Shown here in pieces: positions 26,333 through 34,831 of a stretch of DNA of 64,000 nt. Position numbers and translations under genes: made by a program. This stretch comes from DASPSM01 sp036008465 (GTDB lineage Bacteria > Planctomycetota > Planctomycetia > Planctomycetales > Planctomycetaceae). The DNA lies in NCBI GenBank assembly GCA_036008465.1, contig DASYNP010000009.1:1-64000 (forward strand). The letters are read 5' to 3'. Each line of letters begins with the position of its first letter. The first letter of the stretch is position 1. The notes under the pieces are model-generated. The model did no database searches. It saw only the letters and a program-made list of their open reading frames with translations, and had not been told where the DNA came from.

Positions 26333-26478
26333 AGTCGCCTACTTTCAGATTGTCGAATACTCGTCACCCACGCACCTCGGTCAAAGAACGTCCCGGTAAG
26401 GCTCGCCGCTCAACCCGGTGTGGGCCCCCTGCCTAGTCGCCAATTCCAGCGTACACCGGGCCGTGCCGCAGTCGCGAT

Positions 26479-26976
26479 TCACTTTGTTGTCGGCGCAGTG
26501 GAGGGCGTTGTCTTGGTAGTTGGTGAGCTCTTATCACTAGCCGGGCCAGACGACTTCTGGGGGGTCGTTGTTGTTTTGGGCGCTTCCTTCGACGGCGGCG
26601 AAGCATTTTTCGTTTGGCTCCCGGCCTCGAACGGATTGTCTTTAGTCGCTCCGCTCCCAGTTGCGGGCTCGACAGCGCCCTCGGCCCCGCCGTCCTTTGA
26701 CTCCGTCACCTTGGATTCGAAGCGGCTCTTGCCACTCTCGTATGTCATCGCGTAGCCGGTGAGGACAGCCATCAAGACCCAGACGACGGCGATGCCGATC
26801 GTGATGCGGGTGAAAACGTCACCCGCCTTCGTGCCGAAGGCGCTTTGCCCGCCGGCCCCACCGAAGGCACCGGCAAGACCGCCGCCACGGCCCCGCTGCA
26901 AGAGAATGACGAATATCAATAGCAGGCCCACAAACAGGAATACGATCGAGGAAATGTCCGTCAGAATGTGAGTCAT
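26479..26976 (-). CDS. secG: SecG protein-export subunit, second copy
   Basis: The 165-aa inner-membrane SecG supports SecYE-driven protein export. It has two TM segments around a Gly-rich cytoplasmic loop (ILLQRGRGGGLAGAFGGAGG) and then a disordered Ser/Thr/Pro/Lys-rich tail of about 90 residues. From ILLQRG through DVFTR the protein is identical to the first copy upstream, while the DNA differs at many synonymous sites, so the duplication is old and both copies have been under selection. Its ATG overlaps the stop of the first copy (ATGA, 26973-26976). Confidence 0.92.
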   Translation of the reverse strand: MTHILTDISSIVFLFVGLLLIFVILLQRGRGGGLAGAFGGAGGQSAFGTKAGDVFTRITIGIAVVWVLMAVLTGYAMTYESGKSRFESKVTESKDGGAEGAVEPATGSGATKDNPFEAGSQTKNASPPSKEAPKTTTTPQKSSGPASDKSSPTTKTTPSTAPTTK

Positions 26977-27062
26977 GATTGCGATTCTCCGCCCTCGGTC
27001 GCAGCCACAAGTATTTGCACGAGGGGCCGAAAGGGCTGGACCTTAAGGCATGCGGCACCGAG
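26973..27062 (-). repeat. Diverged copy of the tpiA 3' end inside secG copy 1
   Basis: The 90 bases from the secG copy-1 stop align without gaps to the 90 bases from the tpiA stop (27338-27427), with 58 of 90 positions identical when counted by eye, in the same frame. Each block ends in an NTGA overlap with the next secG start. This fits a tandem duplication of [tpiA 3' end + secG]. Confidence 0.75.
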
Positions 27063-27341
27063 CTGCTTTCCCTCGGCGGCGGGAAAACGAGTTTTTCCGC
27101 TTTCCTGTGCCATCACATAACCCGTCACGACAGCAAGCGTCACCCACGCAACGGCAATGCCCAGAGTCAGACGAGTGAAGACGTCGCCCGCCTTCGTGCC
27201 GAAGGCGCTCTGTCCTCCCGCCCCTCCAAAGGCCCCCGCCAGACCACCACCGCGGCCTCTCTGCAAGAGAATGATGCCCACCAGCAGCAGTGCCCCCAAC
27301 ACGAGAGCCGTCGAAAGAATGTTGACCACAATTGAGTTCAC
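26973..27341 (-). CDS. secG: SecG, first copy, with TpiA-like C-terminal tail
   Basis: The 122-aa SecG has two TM segments and the same conserved central loop as the second copy. GTG 27341 is used: GGAGGA lies eight bases upstream and the GTG overlaps the tpiA stop (GTGA, 27338-27341). The last 30 residues after the second TM segment are not SecG-like. They read GAACLKVQPFRPLVQ then ATEGG, which aligns without gaps to the TpiA end GGASLKVETFQPIIE then ATQGG. I infer that a tandem copy of the tpiA 3' end was fused in frame. Confidence 0.9.
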   Translation of the reverse strand: MNSIVVNILSTALVLGALLLVGIILLQRGRGGGLAGAFGGAGGQSAFGTKAGDVFTRLTLGIAVAWVTLAVVTGYVMAQESGKTRFPAAEGKQLGAACLKVQPFRPLVQILVAATEGGESQS

Positions 27342-28138
27342 GCTTTCGTTCCTCCGCCCTGCGTCGCTACTGCGGCCGCTTCGATGATGGGCTGAAAGGT
27401 CTCGACTTTCAGACTCGCACCACCGACCAGTGCCCCATCGACGTTTGGCTCCGACAAGAGCTCCAGCGCATTCTTCGGATTGACGCTTCCGCCGTAAAGG
27501 ATGCGCGTGCTCTGGACGCGCCGCGGATTGTAGCGATCGGCCAGCCACTTGCGAAGGTAGAGGTGCACGTCGTCCGCCTGCTGGGCCGTAGCGGTGCGAC
27601 CCGTCCCAATCGCCCAAACCGGCTCGTAGGCAATCGTCACGTGTTCAAGATCCGCCTCGGCCAGCCCTGTCAGCCCGCCGGCCATCTGCGAATCGAGGAT
27701 TTTTTCGGTCTGATTGGCCTCGCGCTCGGCCAAATGTTCGCCGACGCAGAAAATGACCTCGAGTCCGCCCACGATCGCCGCGGCCACTTTTCGCCGCAGC
27801 ACCGAGTCCGTTTCGCACAGAATGTGTCGGCGTTCGCTGTGGCCGACGATCACAAAGCGGCAGCCGACGTCCGTCAGCATGTTCACCGCGACTTCGCCGG
27901 TAAACGCACCCGGCGGCTCGTAATAGACATCCTGAGCGCCCAGTTGAACGGCGGATCCTTCAATTGCGGACGCCACGGCGTACAGATAGGGAAACGGAGG
28001 ACAAACGAGGACGTCGACGTCGGTTCGGCCTGCGGGAACGAGTTGGGCGATACCCCGCGCCAACTCGACGGCGCTCGCCCGCGTCGTATTCATCTTCCAA
28101 TTGCCGGCCACGAGCTTGCGTCGAAACGGTTCGCTCAT
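27338..28138 (-). CDS. tpiA: Triosephosphate isomerase
   Basis: The 266-aa glycolytic enzyme interconverts dihydroxyacetone phosphate and glyceraldehyde 3-phosphate. Catalytic residues are visible: Lys in AGNWKMN, His in IVGHSERR, Glu in AYEPVWAIGTG, and the phosphate loop GGSVNPKN. Its ATG overlaps the pheA stop (28135-28138) and its stop overlaps the first secG start. A tpiA-secG order is common in bacteria. Confidence 0.97.
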   Translation of the reverse strand: MSEPFRRKLVAGNWKMNTTRASAVELARGIAQLVPAGRTDVDVLVCPPFPYLYAVASAIEGSAVQLGAQDVYYEPPGAFTGEVAVNMLTDVGCRFVIVGHSERRHILCETDSVLRRKVAAAIVGGLEVIFCVGEHLAEREANQTEKILDSQMAGGLTGLAEADLEHVTIAYEPVWAIGTGRTATAQQADDVHLYLRKWLADRYNPRRVQSTRILYGGSVNPKNALELLSEPNVDGALVGGASLKVETFQPIIEAAAVATQGGGTKA

Positions 28139-29385
28139 TCCAGCGGCTCGCTCCGTGGGTAGGAACCGAGCACCTCCATGCGGATGGCCCGGCGAGCCAG
28201 CTCTTCGAGCGTTTTCTTCGTCCGCGCGTCGTTGACATGACCTTCGAAGTCGATGAAGAACAGGTACCCAGTTTCTGGGCCACGCAGCGGAAACGATTCG
28301 ATCCAGCTGAGATTCAGCTTGTTCTTCTTGAACGACTGCAAAGAGTCGGAGAGCGATCCCGGCTCATGCGGAATCTGCAGCAGCACGGCCGTACGGTCGT
28401 GGCCCGAGGGTTTCGTCGGTTGGTCGCCGATCACTGCAAACCGGGTGACGTTGTTGGCATTGTCCTCGATCTTCTCGGCGACCACCTGCAGATCGTACTC
28501 GACGGCCGCCTGTCGGCTTGCGACTGCTCCCACGCCTGGCTTGTCGCGAGCTAGTTGTGCGGCCGTCGACGTGCTGGTGACTTCGATCAGGCGGGCCTGC
28601 GGCATGTTCCGCGACAGCCATTCGCGACACTGCGAAAGCGCTTGGGGCTTGCTGTAGATCTCGGTGATCTCGCTGCGCGGGGACTTGGAGCAGAGATTGT
28701 GATGCACGGCAATCTGCACCTCTCCGCAAATCCGCAGCGGTAGTCGGGTAAACATGTCGAGCGTATCGACAATCCGCCCATCGGTACTGTTTTCGATCGG
28801 GACCAAGCCGTAGTCGGCGTGGCCGCGATTGACCTCCTCGAACACCGAGGCGATTGTGCTGACGGGAATCAGATCGGCGGATTCCCCGAACCGCTCAATC
28901 GCCGCCAAGTGTGTGAAGCTGAATTGCGGTCCCAAGTAAGCGACGCGGTGCGTTTTCACCTTCTGCCGCGCCGCGCTCAGAATCTGTCGGAAAACGCCAC
29001 GCACGGCCGCGATCGACAGCGGCCCCGGATTGGCCGCCGTCAGCTCTTGCCAAAGCAGGTCATCGCCGCGCAAGTCAAACAGAGCCTGGCTTCGGTCCGG
29101 CGCAGTTTCAATCAGCCGGATTGTCGCTTCGGCCCGTTTGTTGATCAGTTGGAGGATTTGGCGATCGAGGCTTCGCAGCGACGCCTCAAGTCCGCCGGTG
29201 GGTTTGCGCGTCTCGCCGGCCGGTTTAGGGCTCTGGGGTGATTGACCGTTCCGCTGGGCTGATGGCTTTTTCACCAAAGCCTTTGTCTGGGACGGCTTTG
29301 GCAATCGCGAAACAGGGCGGCTGGGCCCTTTTTTTGCCTCGACAGGCTTTGCCACACGCTTGGTCGCGATCGGTTTTTTCGCCAT
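28135..29385 (-). CDS. pheA: Chorismate mutase / prephenate dehydratase
   Basis: The 416-aa bifunctional enzyme makes phenylpyruvate for phenylalanine synthesis. After a 65-residue Lys/Pro/Arg-rich tail, chorismate mutase starts at about 66 (LRSLDRQILQLINKRAEATI). Prephenate dehydratase follows (VAYLGPQFSFTHLAAIERFG) with the catalytic N-V-T-R-F. A C-terminal ACT domain has I-E-S-F-P in place of the usual I-E-S-R-P, in the region where Phe feedback is sensed. ATG 29385 has AGGGA upstream. The basic extension is unusual. A strong promoter lies about 240 bases upstream. Confidence 0.94.
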   Translation of the reverse strand: MAKKPIATKRVAKPVEAKKGPSRPVSRLPKPSQTKALVKKPSAQRNGQSPQSPKPAGETRKPTGGLEASLRSLDRQILQLINKRAEATIRLIETAPDRSQALFDLRGDDLLWQELTAANPGPLSIAAVRGVFRQILSAARQKVKTHRVAYLGPQFSFTHLAAIERFGESADLIPVSTIASVFEEVNRGHADYGLVPIENSTDGRIVDTLDMFTRLPLRICGEVQIAVHHNLCSKSPRSEITEIYSKPQALSQCREWLSRNMPQARLIEVTSTSTAAQLARDKPGVGAVASRQAAVEYDLQVVAEKIEDNANNVTRFAVIGDQPTKPSGHDRTAVLLQIPHEPGSLSDSLQSFKKNKLNLSWIESFPLRGPETGYLFFIDFEGHVNDARTKKTLEELARRAIRMEVLGSYPRSEPLE

Positions 29386-29930
29386 GGATTTCCCTACACT
29401 CTCGTTCGTCGGGTCGGAAAGTGGCAGGCTTCGGGAGTATCGAACGACGCCACGAAGCTGGAACGTTCGAATCCGCGCGGATAAACTGCGCTGCAAAGCC
29501 TTGGTGTATAGACGCTTGTGTTAATTCGACCGGCACGAACGAGGACAGGTGTCGGGTCGGATCGCGAGGCGGCTCGATGAGGCTTCCGAAACCCGTCCGA
29601 TCTCCATAAATCGGGCATCGATTTTCGTTTGTACAGACGGCCAGAAATAGTGTCAAGCAACCGAAGGCGTGCTTAACTGCAAGACTGGCAAGTGGATCGC
29701 GCCGCCCGCAAAGTCCGCGCGTGCGGCAGATTACGAGCCGATCAATCGACGCAAATTCCAATCGGAAAAAGACTTAAGAAACGTTCACCCGCGCAGTCTC
29801 GAAACAGGCGGAGGAGGCCTTCGGACACGGCCGTCTGCTTAGCTCTGGAGCTGTCGCACGATGAGCGCGGCGCGACCGGCCGCGACGGGGCCCAAATGTC
29901 TGCCGATCGGTCGCCAATGCGCGCCGATCC
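29386..29930. other. 545-base intergenic region holding the pheA leader
   Basis: I see no gene. It contains the pheA promoter (29628-29656) and a leader of about 235 bases. A 74-codon open frame in the leader starts near 29615 and ends at 29394, just before the pheA ribosome-binding site, but it lacks a ribosome-binding site of its own and is not Phe-rich. The remaining 270 bases run toward the kinase stop. Confidence 0.45.
29628..29656 (-). promoter_or_regulatory. Sigma-70-type promoter for pheA-tpiA-secG
   Basis: On the minus strand a perfect TTGACA (29656-29651) is followed by a 17-base spacer and TACAAA (29633-29628), four of six matches to the -10 consensus. It would start transcription near 29621, giving a long leader before pheA. 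Confidence 0.6.
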
Positions 29931-31175
29931 CTAGCCGGTCAGCTCCACATCCAACGGATGGAGCGTCGCCAACGACACCGTGCCTTCGCCCGGCAATGGC
30001 GGCGACGACCGCTCGTCCTCGCCGACACCGCCGCTCTGCTCGATGTCCTCAATCCACTGGCGAACATCCGCGTGATATTCGCTCGCGAGGTCACCTTTCA
30101 CAAGTTGCCGCAAAAACTCCGCCGCACCATCCTCGGCCAGGTCGGCGGCCTCGGCGGTAGGGAAACGCCGTGACGGATCGGGATCGACCAGCCGACGGAT
30201 CAACTTGATCAATAGTTCGCTGTAGGCGAACTCTTCGGGAGGTAACAGTTTGGGAAGGCGGCCGATGATCTGCTTTTTCGCGCGCAGCAATTCGCCAAAG
30301 CGCGTCTTGCCGGCGAAGGGCTGCTCGCCGCGGAGCATCTCCAAAAGGACGTACCCCAAGCTGGCGAGGTCCGATTGCTGCGAACCAGGCTGGCCCTCGA
30401 GCACTTCCGGTGCGGCATACGCCGGCGTGCAGCGCCCGCGGGGCGGCGAATCGTACAGGTCGAACGCCGAACCGACATCGATGATCTTGGTGCTCCCGGT
30501 CCGCTTGAGCATGATGTTCGACGGCTTCAGATCGGAGTGCACGATGCCGTCCCGATGCAAGGCCGCCACCGCCGCCAAACACCCGCGCAACACCGAGACC
30601 GCAATTCCCGGCTTGAATCGCAGCGATTCCTTGCCGTGAGTCACGGTGAAGTCGTTGATGTACTCCCAGCGCTCAGGGCTGACGTTCGAGCGGATTTGCT
30701 CGAAGATCTGGGGGCGACAGAGTCGCTGAAGGTCGTAGCCGTCCACCCACTCCATCTCCAGCAGGCGGATGCCTCGGTGCTTGATGAAGTTATGGACGTC
30801 GACCAGGTTGTCTTGCTGAATTCGCGCAACGCGACCGGCGACGCTTGCAATCCGCGCCATTTCAGTTTCGTAGCTCGCCACGTCAGCGTACGGAGCAGGT
30901 GAAAACACTTTGAGCGCGACGCGCCGCTGGAAGTCGTCGGCGCCTTGCCGCTGGCTCAAGAAGACGATTCCCTGTCCGCCGGTCCCCAGGCAGCGAAGGA
31001 ATGGTCGGCGCGAGACCCAGACCAGTTCCTGGCGCTTGAGAATCGTCTCGTAGCGGGCGATCAGTGGATTGGCGCGCACCGCGGTCGCGCCTTTTTTCGG
31101 AGCAGCTTTCAGAGAAACACTTCCTTGTTCTGTCAGTGCGCAGCGGGCCTGCTCTGCGGAGGCGAATGCATCCAT
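29931..31175 (-). CDS. Serine/threonine protein kinase
   Basis: The 414-aa Hanks-type kinase has a Gly loop (LGTGGQGIVF), VALKVF with the ATP-binding Lys, a catalytic loop H-S-D-L-K-P-S-N (HRD replaced by HSD), D-V-G in place of DFG, and A-A-P-E. Catalytic Lys, Asp, Asn and metal Asp are all kept, so activity is likely, while the HSD change often marks kinases not needing activation-loop phosphorylation. No TM segment or sensor domain is seen, so it is probably cytoplasmic. ATG 31175 follows GGAG at nine bases; ATG 31223 and TTG 31235 are alternatives. The substrate is unknown. Confidence 0.9.
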   Translation of the reverse strand: MDAFASAEQARCALTEQGSVSLKAAPKKGATAVRANPLIARYETILKRQELVWVSRRPFLRCLGTGGQGIVFLSQRQGADDFQRRVALKVFSPAPYADVASYETEMARIASVAGRVARIQQDNLVDVHNFIKHRGIRLLEMEWVDGYDLQRLCRPQIFEQIRSNVSPERWEYINDFTVTHGKESLRFKPGIAVSVLRGCLAAVAALHRDGIVHSDLKPSNIMLKRTGSTKIIDVGSAFDLYDSPPRGRCTPAYAAPEVLEGQPGSQQSDLASLGYVLLEMLRGEQPFAGKTRFGELLRAKKQIIGRLPKLLPPEEFAYSELLIKLIRRLVDPDPSRRFPTAEAADLAEDGAAEFLRQLVKGDLASEYHADVRQWIEDIEQSGGVGEDERSSPPLPGEGTVSLATLHPLDVELTG

Positions 31176-31383
31176 CGCTTCGCACTCCGGTCCACCGGCT
31201 GCGGCTGGGTAGAGCGGGCTCATTCTAGCGGCCAATTCACTTCGTATCCACGGGGGAATCTACTACCTGTTGACAGATGCACAGACATCCAAAGTCGATC
31301 GGCGGTTCGCACATTTGAGTCGTTGACGCGGGCCAAAGTGCGCCACCGCAGGGGTTTGCACAAAACCATAGGCCCGCCGGAGC

Positions 31384-31413
31384 TTGACAGTACACGACAA
31401 CTTTGCAAACAAT
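31384..31413 (+). promoter_or_regulatory. Candidate promoter of the lysine-rich small gene
   Basis: TTGACA (31384-31389) is separated by 18 bases from AACAAT (31408-31413), four of six matches to the -10 consensus. A start near 31420 leaves room for the ribosome-binding site of the gene at 31459. Confidence 0.45.
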
Positions 31414-31458
31414 CGCGCCGTCATTTTGATGGAAACATTTTTCCTGGAGCAGACAGCA

Positions 31459-31659
31459 ATGAGCGGACCGATCGTGCGGACGGGAACCACGCCGAAATTC
31501 TGGCAGAACTGGGACCAGGTCTTCGGCAAGGGCGGCAAGAAATCGGCTTCGAGCGGAACAAAGACCGCCGCGACAAAGTCCGCCAAGAGCGCGAAAAAAG
31601 CCTCGACCAAGTCGGCCGCCGGCAAGAAGGCCAAGAAGCCGGCAGGGAAGAAGAAATAG
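31459..31659 (+). CDS. Small lysine/alanine-rich basic protein
   Basis: The 66-aa protein has a conserved-looking head (MSGPIVRTGTTPKFWQNWD) and a tail of about 35 residues made almost only of Lys, Ala, Ser and Thr, like a histone H1 tail. ATG 31459 follows GGAG at nine bases; the in-frame TTG at 31384 overlaps the promoter and is rejected. Nucleic-acid binding is plausible from charge, but I know of no characterised homologue. The next gene begins six bases after its stop. Confidence 0.75.
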   Translation: MSGPIVRTGTTPKFWQNWDQVFGKGGKKSASSGTKTAATKSAKSAKKASTKSAAGKKAKKPAGKKK

Positions 31660-31665
31660 GGGACC

Positions 31666-33303
31666 GTGCCTTTACGTTACACGGCGGCACACGAGTCCGC
31701 GCCCTCCGGACCCAACTTCCGGATGCGAGCGATCGTGACAGCCGCCGTTTTCGCATCATTTGCAATCAGCTCCTTCGCTCGCTATCCGATCCCCGGACCG
31801 AACGAGCCGCATTACCTCTGCAAGGCCAAGCACTACTGGGACCCAGCTTGGTGCGATCGCGATTTTTTCCTCACGTCGTCGAACGCCCACCTTGTCTTCT
31901 TCCAAACCGTCGGACTGTTGACCCGCTGGTTTTCGCTGGATGCGACGGCGGCTATCGGTCGAGTGGTTGGTCTACTGATTTTTGCTACGGGTTGGACGCT
32001 CCTCGTTCACACCGTGGTGCCGGCCCGCTGGCCGCCGCTTTGGGCCGCTTGGACCTTTCTGGCGATTGCTGCCTTCGCCGGCAATTTGAGCGGTGAATGG
32101 CTGATTGGCGGAATCGAGGCCAAGGTCATCGCCTACGGATTGCTGTTCGCGGCAATGGCGTGGTGCATGGATTGGGCTTATTGGGGGCGCGGCCGCACAT
32201 TGCTGATCGCCGGAAGTCTTATTGGGGTCGCTATCAGCTTTCATCCGGTCGTCGGGATCTGGGGGGCCGCATGCGCAGTCTTTGCATCGCTCGTCGTTCG
32301 GTTGGTCGGACTTCGTGCGGAAGGACGCGCAACGAGTCTGCCGGCATTCTCGCCCTGGGTGATTGCGACTCTCGGGAGCGCCGGGATCCTCGCAATCCCG
32401 GGAATTGTCGCCGGCCTCCGTGCAACCGAGGGAAGTTCGTTCGAGGCAGATTACATCCAGATTTACTATCGGCTCGCGCATCACCTCGATCCGCTGCATT
32501 TTGCGAAGCTCGCGTGGTTCGTCTACGCGGGTCTGGCGGCAGTTTGGTTGGTTGGTCGGTGGCTCATGGCACGCCGCGGTGCGGAATCGTGGTTTGCATG
32601 GTTTGTGGTCGGTAGCGGGCTGATCGCGCTGTGTGACCTGGCCGTTGGCTGGCGGCATGGCCCACCAGAAAATATCAGGAACTACTCGTTTCCCTGGTTG
32701 ATCGACGTTCCGCTGCGTTGGAAGGTGCTGAAGCTTTATCCGTTTCGTCTTGTCGACGCGATGCTGCCCATCGCCGTCGCCATCACAGTCGCCGGTTTGC
32801 TGCGACGATGGTGCGAGTACGTCTGTCAGTGGCATGGCGTGCTAAGGCGGGCCGGAGTTGGATTGATGTGGCTCGCGTGCGGAATTCCCGCGCTGGTGAC
32901 AGTCCTAGAGCCGGCAGACGACGCCCGACCGACGTTTGATGCCGAAGAACTGGCCGATTGGCGGGACGTTTGCCGCTGGACCTTGTCCAACACGCCCCAA
33001 GACGCGCTCATTCTCACTCCCGTGCAGGAAAGCTGGGCCTTCAAGTGGTACGCTCAGCGGGCGGAGTTTGTGTCGTTTAAGGACTGCCCGCAGGATGGAC
33101 CGGGAATCCTCGAGTGGAACAATCGATTGGTCTTTCTGCGGGAATGGTCGGAGGCGGCGTTGCCTGATGGGTACTCGCGTGCCGAAGTCGCCGCGCTCAA
33201 ACGGCGGGGCATCACGCACATCATCGCGCGGCGCCTCGGCCCGTTTAACTTCGACCCGGTTTACAAAAACGATACGTTTCGCGTTTACCGCCTCGAACCG
33301 TGA
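31666..33303 (+). CDS. Polytopic membrane protein, unknown function
   Basis: The 545-aa protein has roughly ten hydrophobic segments and a soluble C-terminal domain (DWRDVCRWTLSNTPQDALILTP). The early luminal-type loop NEPHYLCKAKHYWDPAWC has acidic and His residues. The layout resembles GT-C glycosyltransferases or related planctomycete membrane proteins, but I cannot name a family. The start is GTG 31666 or ATG 31723. The small basic gene lies six bases upstream, so the two are probably co-transcribed. Confidence 0.78.
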   Translation: MPLRYTAAHESAPSGPNFRMRAIVTAAVFASFAISSFARYPIPGPNEPHYLCKAKHYWDPAWCDRDFFLTSSNAHLVFFQTVGLLTRWFSLDATAAIGRVVGLLIFATGWTLLVHTVVPARWPPLWAAWTFLAIAAFAGNLSGEWLIGGIEAKVIAYGLLFAAMAWCMDWAYWGRGRTLLIAGSLIGVAISFHPVVGIWGAACAVFASLVVRLVGLRAEGRATSLPAFSPWVIATLGSAGILAIPGIVAGLRATEGSSFEADYIQIYYRLAHHLDPLHFAKLAWFVYAGLAAVWLVGRWLMARRGAESWFAWFVVGSGLIALCDLAVGWRHGPPENIRNYSFPWLIDVPLRWKVLKLYPFRLVDAMLPIAVAITVAGLLRRWCEYVCQWHGVLRRAGVGLMWLACGIPALVTVLEPADDARPTFDAEELADWRDVCRWTLSNTPQDALILTPVQESWAFKWYAQRAEFVSFKDCPQDGPGILEWNNRLVFLREWSEAALPDGYSRAEVAALKRRGITHIIARRLGPFNFDPVYKNDTFRVYRLEP

Positions 33304-33351
33304 GGTGATGCAATCGTAAGAATTCAGTTTGAACAACGTCGCGTCGCCATC

Positions 33352-34806
33352 GTGCGACTCACCTCGAGTTGCCTCGTGGCGATGGCCACCGCTTGTGCAT
33401 TTTCGATGGCGGCTCTGGCTCAAGTTCGGGTCGCCAACGGCCCATCAAAAGCGCCGAACAACCAAGATTGGCCCGTCTTTCTCGGTCCGTCCGGCACTGG
33501 TGTGACGGTCGATGTGGGACTCGCCGACCACTGGCCGAAGGGCGGCCCGCCGATTGTTTGGAGCAAACAGATCGGAGCGGGGTATTCGGCGCCGTCGGTG
33601 TGGGCGGGCAAGCTCGTCGTTCATCATCGGCAGCGCAACGAATCGATCGTCGAGTGCCTCCGCGCAGCCACCGGCGAGCGAATTTGGAAAGTCGAGTACG
33701 AAAGCACCTTCACCGACCCGTACGGCTACAACAACGGGCCGCGCTGCACTCCTTTGTTGACCGACAAGCCTTGCTACACGTTCGGGGCCGAAGGAAAACT
33801 GATGTGCGTGGAGCTCGACACGGGCAAGCAGGTCTGGGCCCGCGATCTCTCCAAAGATTTCTCCATTCCCCAGCATTTCTTCGGCACGGGTTGCACGCCG
33901 ATTCTTGAAGGCGATCTGTTGATCGTGCTAGTGGGGGGGCAGCCGAATTCGGGCGTCGTCGCGTTTCGGGCCGCAACCGGAGACATCGTCTGGCAGAACG
34001 TCGGCAGGGAGACTTGGGAAGGAATCGAGACCGACTGGCCGAACGAGCCCAAGTACCACTGGACGGGCGAGGAAATGTCGGTGAGCTACTCCTCGCCCAT
34101 CGCAGCCACGATCCATGGCAAGCGCCAAATCCTCTGCCTGATGCGCCAGGGACTGGTGTCGGTCGATCCCAGCAATGGACACGTCAGCTTTCGCTATTGG
34201 TTTTGTTCTCGTGATCACGAATCGGTCTCCGCGGCCCGGCCGGTCGTCATCGGCGATAAGATTTTTATCTCCGCCGCCTACAGGGTCGGCTCAGCGCTCT
34301 TGGAGGTCAATCCGGCGTGCGACGACGTGAAGGTGCTTTGGCGGAATCGCACGAACTTGCTTGCGCACTGGTCCACGCCCATTTTTCGCGATGGTTTTCT
34401 GTACGGTTTCAGCGGCCGGCACGAGCCCGAAGGCGAGCTTCGCTGCCTCGACATCGCCACTGGTAAGGTCGTCTGGTCGACGCGAGGCTACGAGGGCAAT
34501 ACAGGCCAGTTCGGCCTTGATCGGCGCACGGGAGAAATCATGAACCGTGCCACCGGTGAGATCGTTCCGTTCCCGTATTTCGGCCGGGGTTCGCTGACAC
34601 TGGCGGGCGATCGATTTCTAGTGCTGGGTGAGCGAGGGACGCTGGCGCTGGCCCAGTTGTCGCCGCAGGGATACAAGGAACTCGCCCGCGCCTCGTTCAA
34701 GGACATCAAGTATCCGATCTGGCCCAGCCCGGTGCTGGCGGGCACCAAGTGTTTCCTGCGAGATGAAAACACGCTTTTGTGCCTAGAGCTTGGCCGCACA
34801 CCATAA
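33352..34806 (+). CDS. PQQ-like beta-propeller protein (BamB-like)
   Basis: The 484-aa exported protein has a signal peptide (SCLVAMATACAFSMAALAQ) and repeated propeller blades. Blade signatures include CLRAATGERIWKVEY, CVELDTGKQVWARD, AFRAATGDIVWQNV and CLDIATGKVVWSTRG. Such proteins are common in planctomycetes; most have no proven catalysis and may bind proteins or sugars. The start is taken as GTG 33352, 48 bases after the membrane-protein stop. No PQQ-specific catalytic set could be identified. Confidence 0.87.
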   Translation: MRLTSSCLVAMATACAFSMAALAQVRVANGPSKAPNNQDWPVFLGPSGTGVTVDVGLADHWPKGGPPIVWSKQIGAGYSAPSVWAGKLVVHHRQRNESIVECLRAATGERIWKVEYESTFTDPYGYNNGPRCTPLLTDKPCYTFGAEGKLMCVELDTGKQVWARDLSKDFSIPQHFFGTGCTPILEGDLLIVLVGGQPNSGVVAFRAATGDIVWQNVGRETWEGIETDWPNEPKYHWTGEEMSVSYSSPIAATIHGKRQILCLMRQGLVSVDPSNGHVSFRYWFCSRDHESVSAARPVVIGDKIFISAAYRVGSALLEVNPACDDVKVLWRNRTNLLAHWSTPIFRDGFLYGFSGRHEPEGELRCLDIATGKVVWSTRGYEGNTGQFGLDRRTGEIMNRATGEIVPFPYFGRGSLTLAGDRFLVLGERGTLALAQLSPQGYKELARASFKDIKYPIWPSPVLAGTKCFLRDENTLLCLELGRTP

Positions 34807-34831
34807 CCGGCTTTGCGCGAGGTCCAATTAC

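Noticed and set aside
29455..29480. T-loop-like bases (GTTCGAATC) in the pheA leader
   Set aside because: The bases that would form the T stem and acceptor stem do not pair, and no anticodon arm is present, so it is not a tRNA.
29394..29615. 74-codon open frame in the pheA leader as a possible leader peptide
   Set aside because: It has no ribosome-binding site, is not Phe-rich and has no attenuator hairpin with a T-tract.
31384..31458. Upstream TTG start for the lysine-rich small protein
   Set aside because: The TTG is part of the -35 hexamer of the proposed promoter and lacks a ribosome-binding site; ATG 31459 has one.
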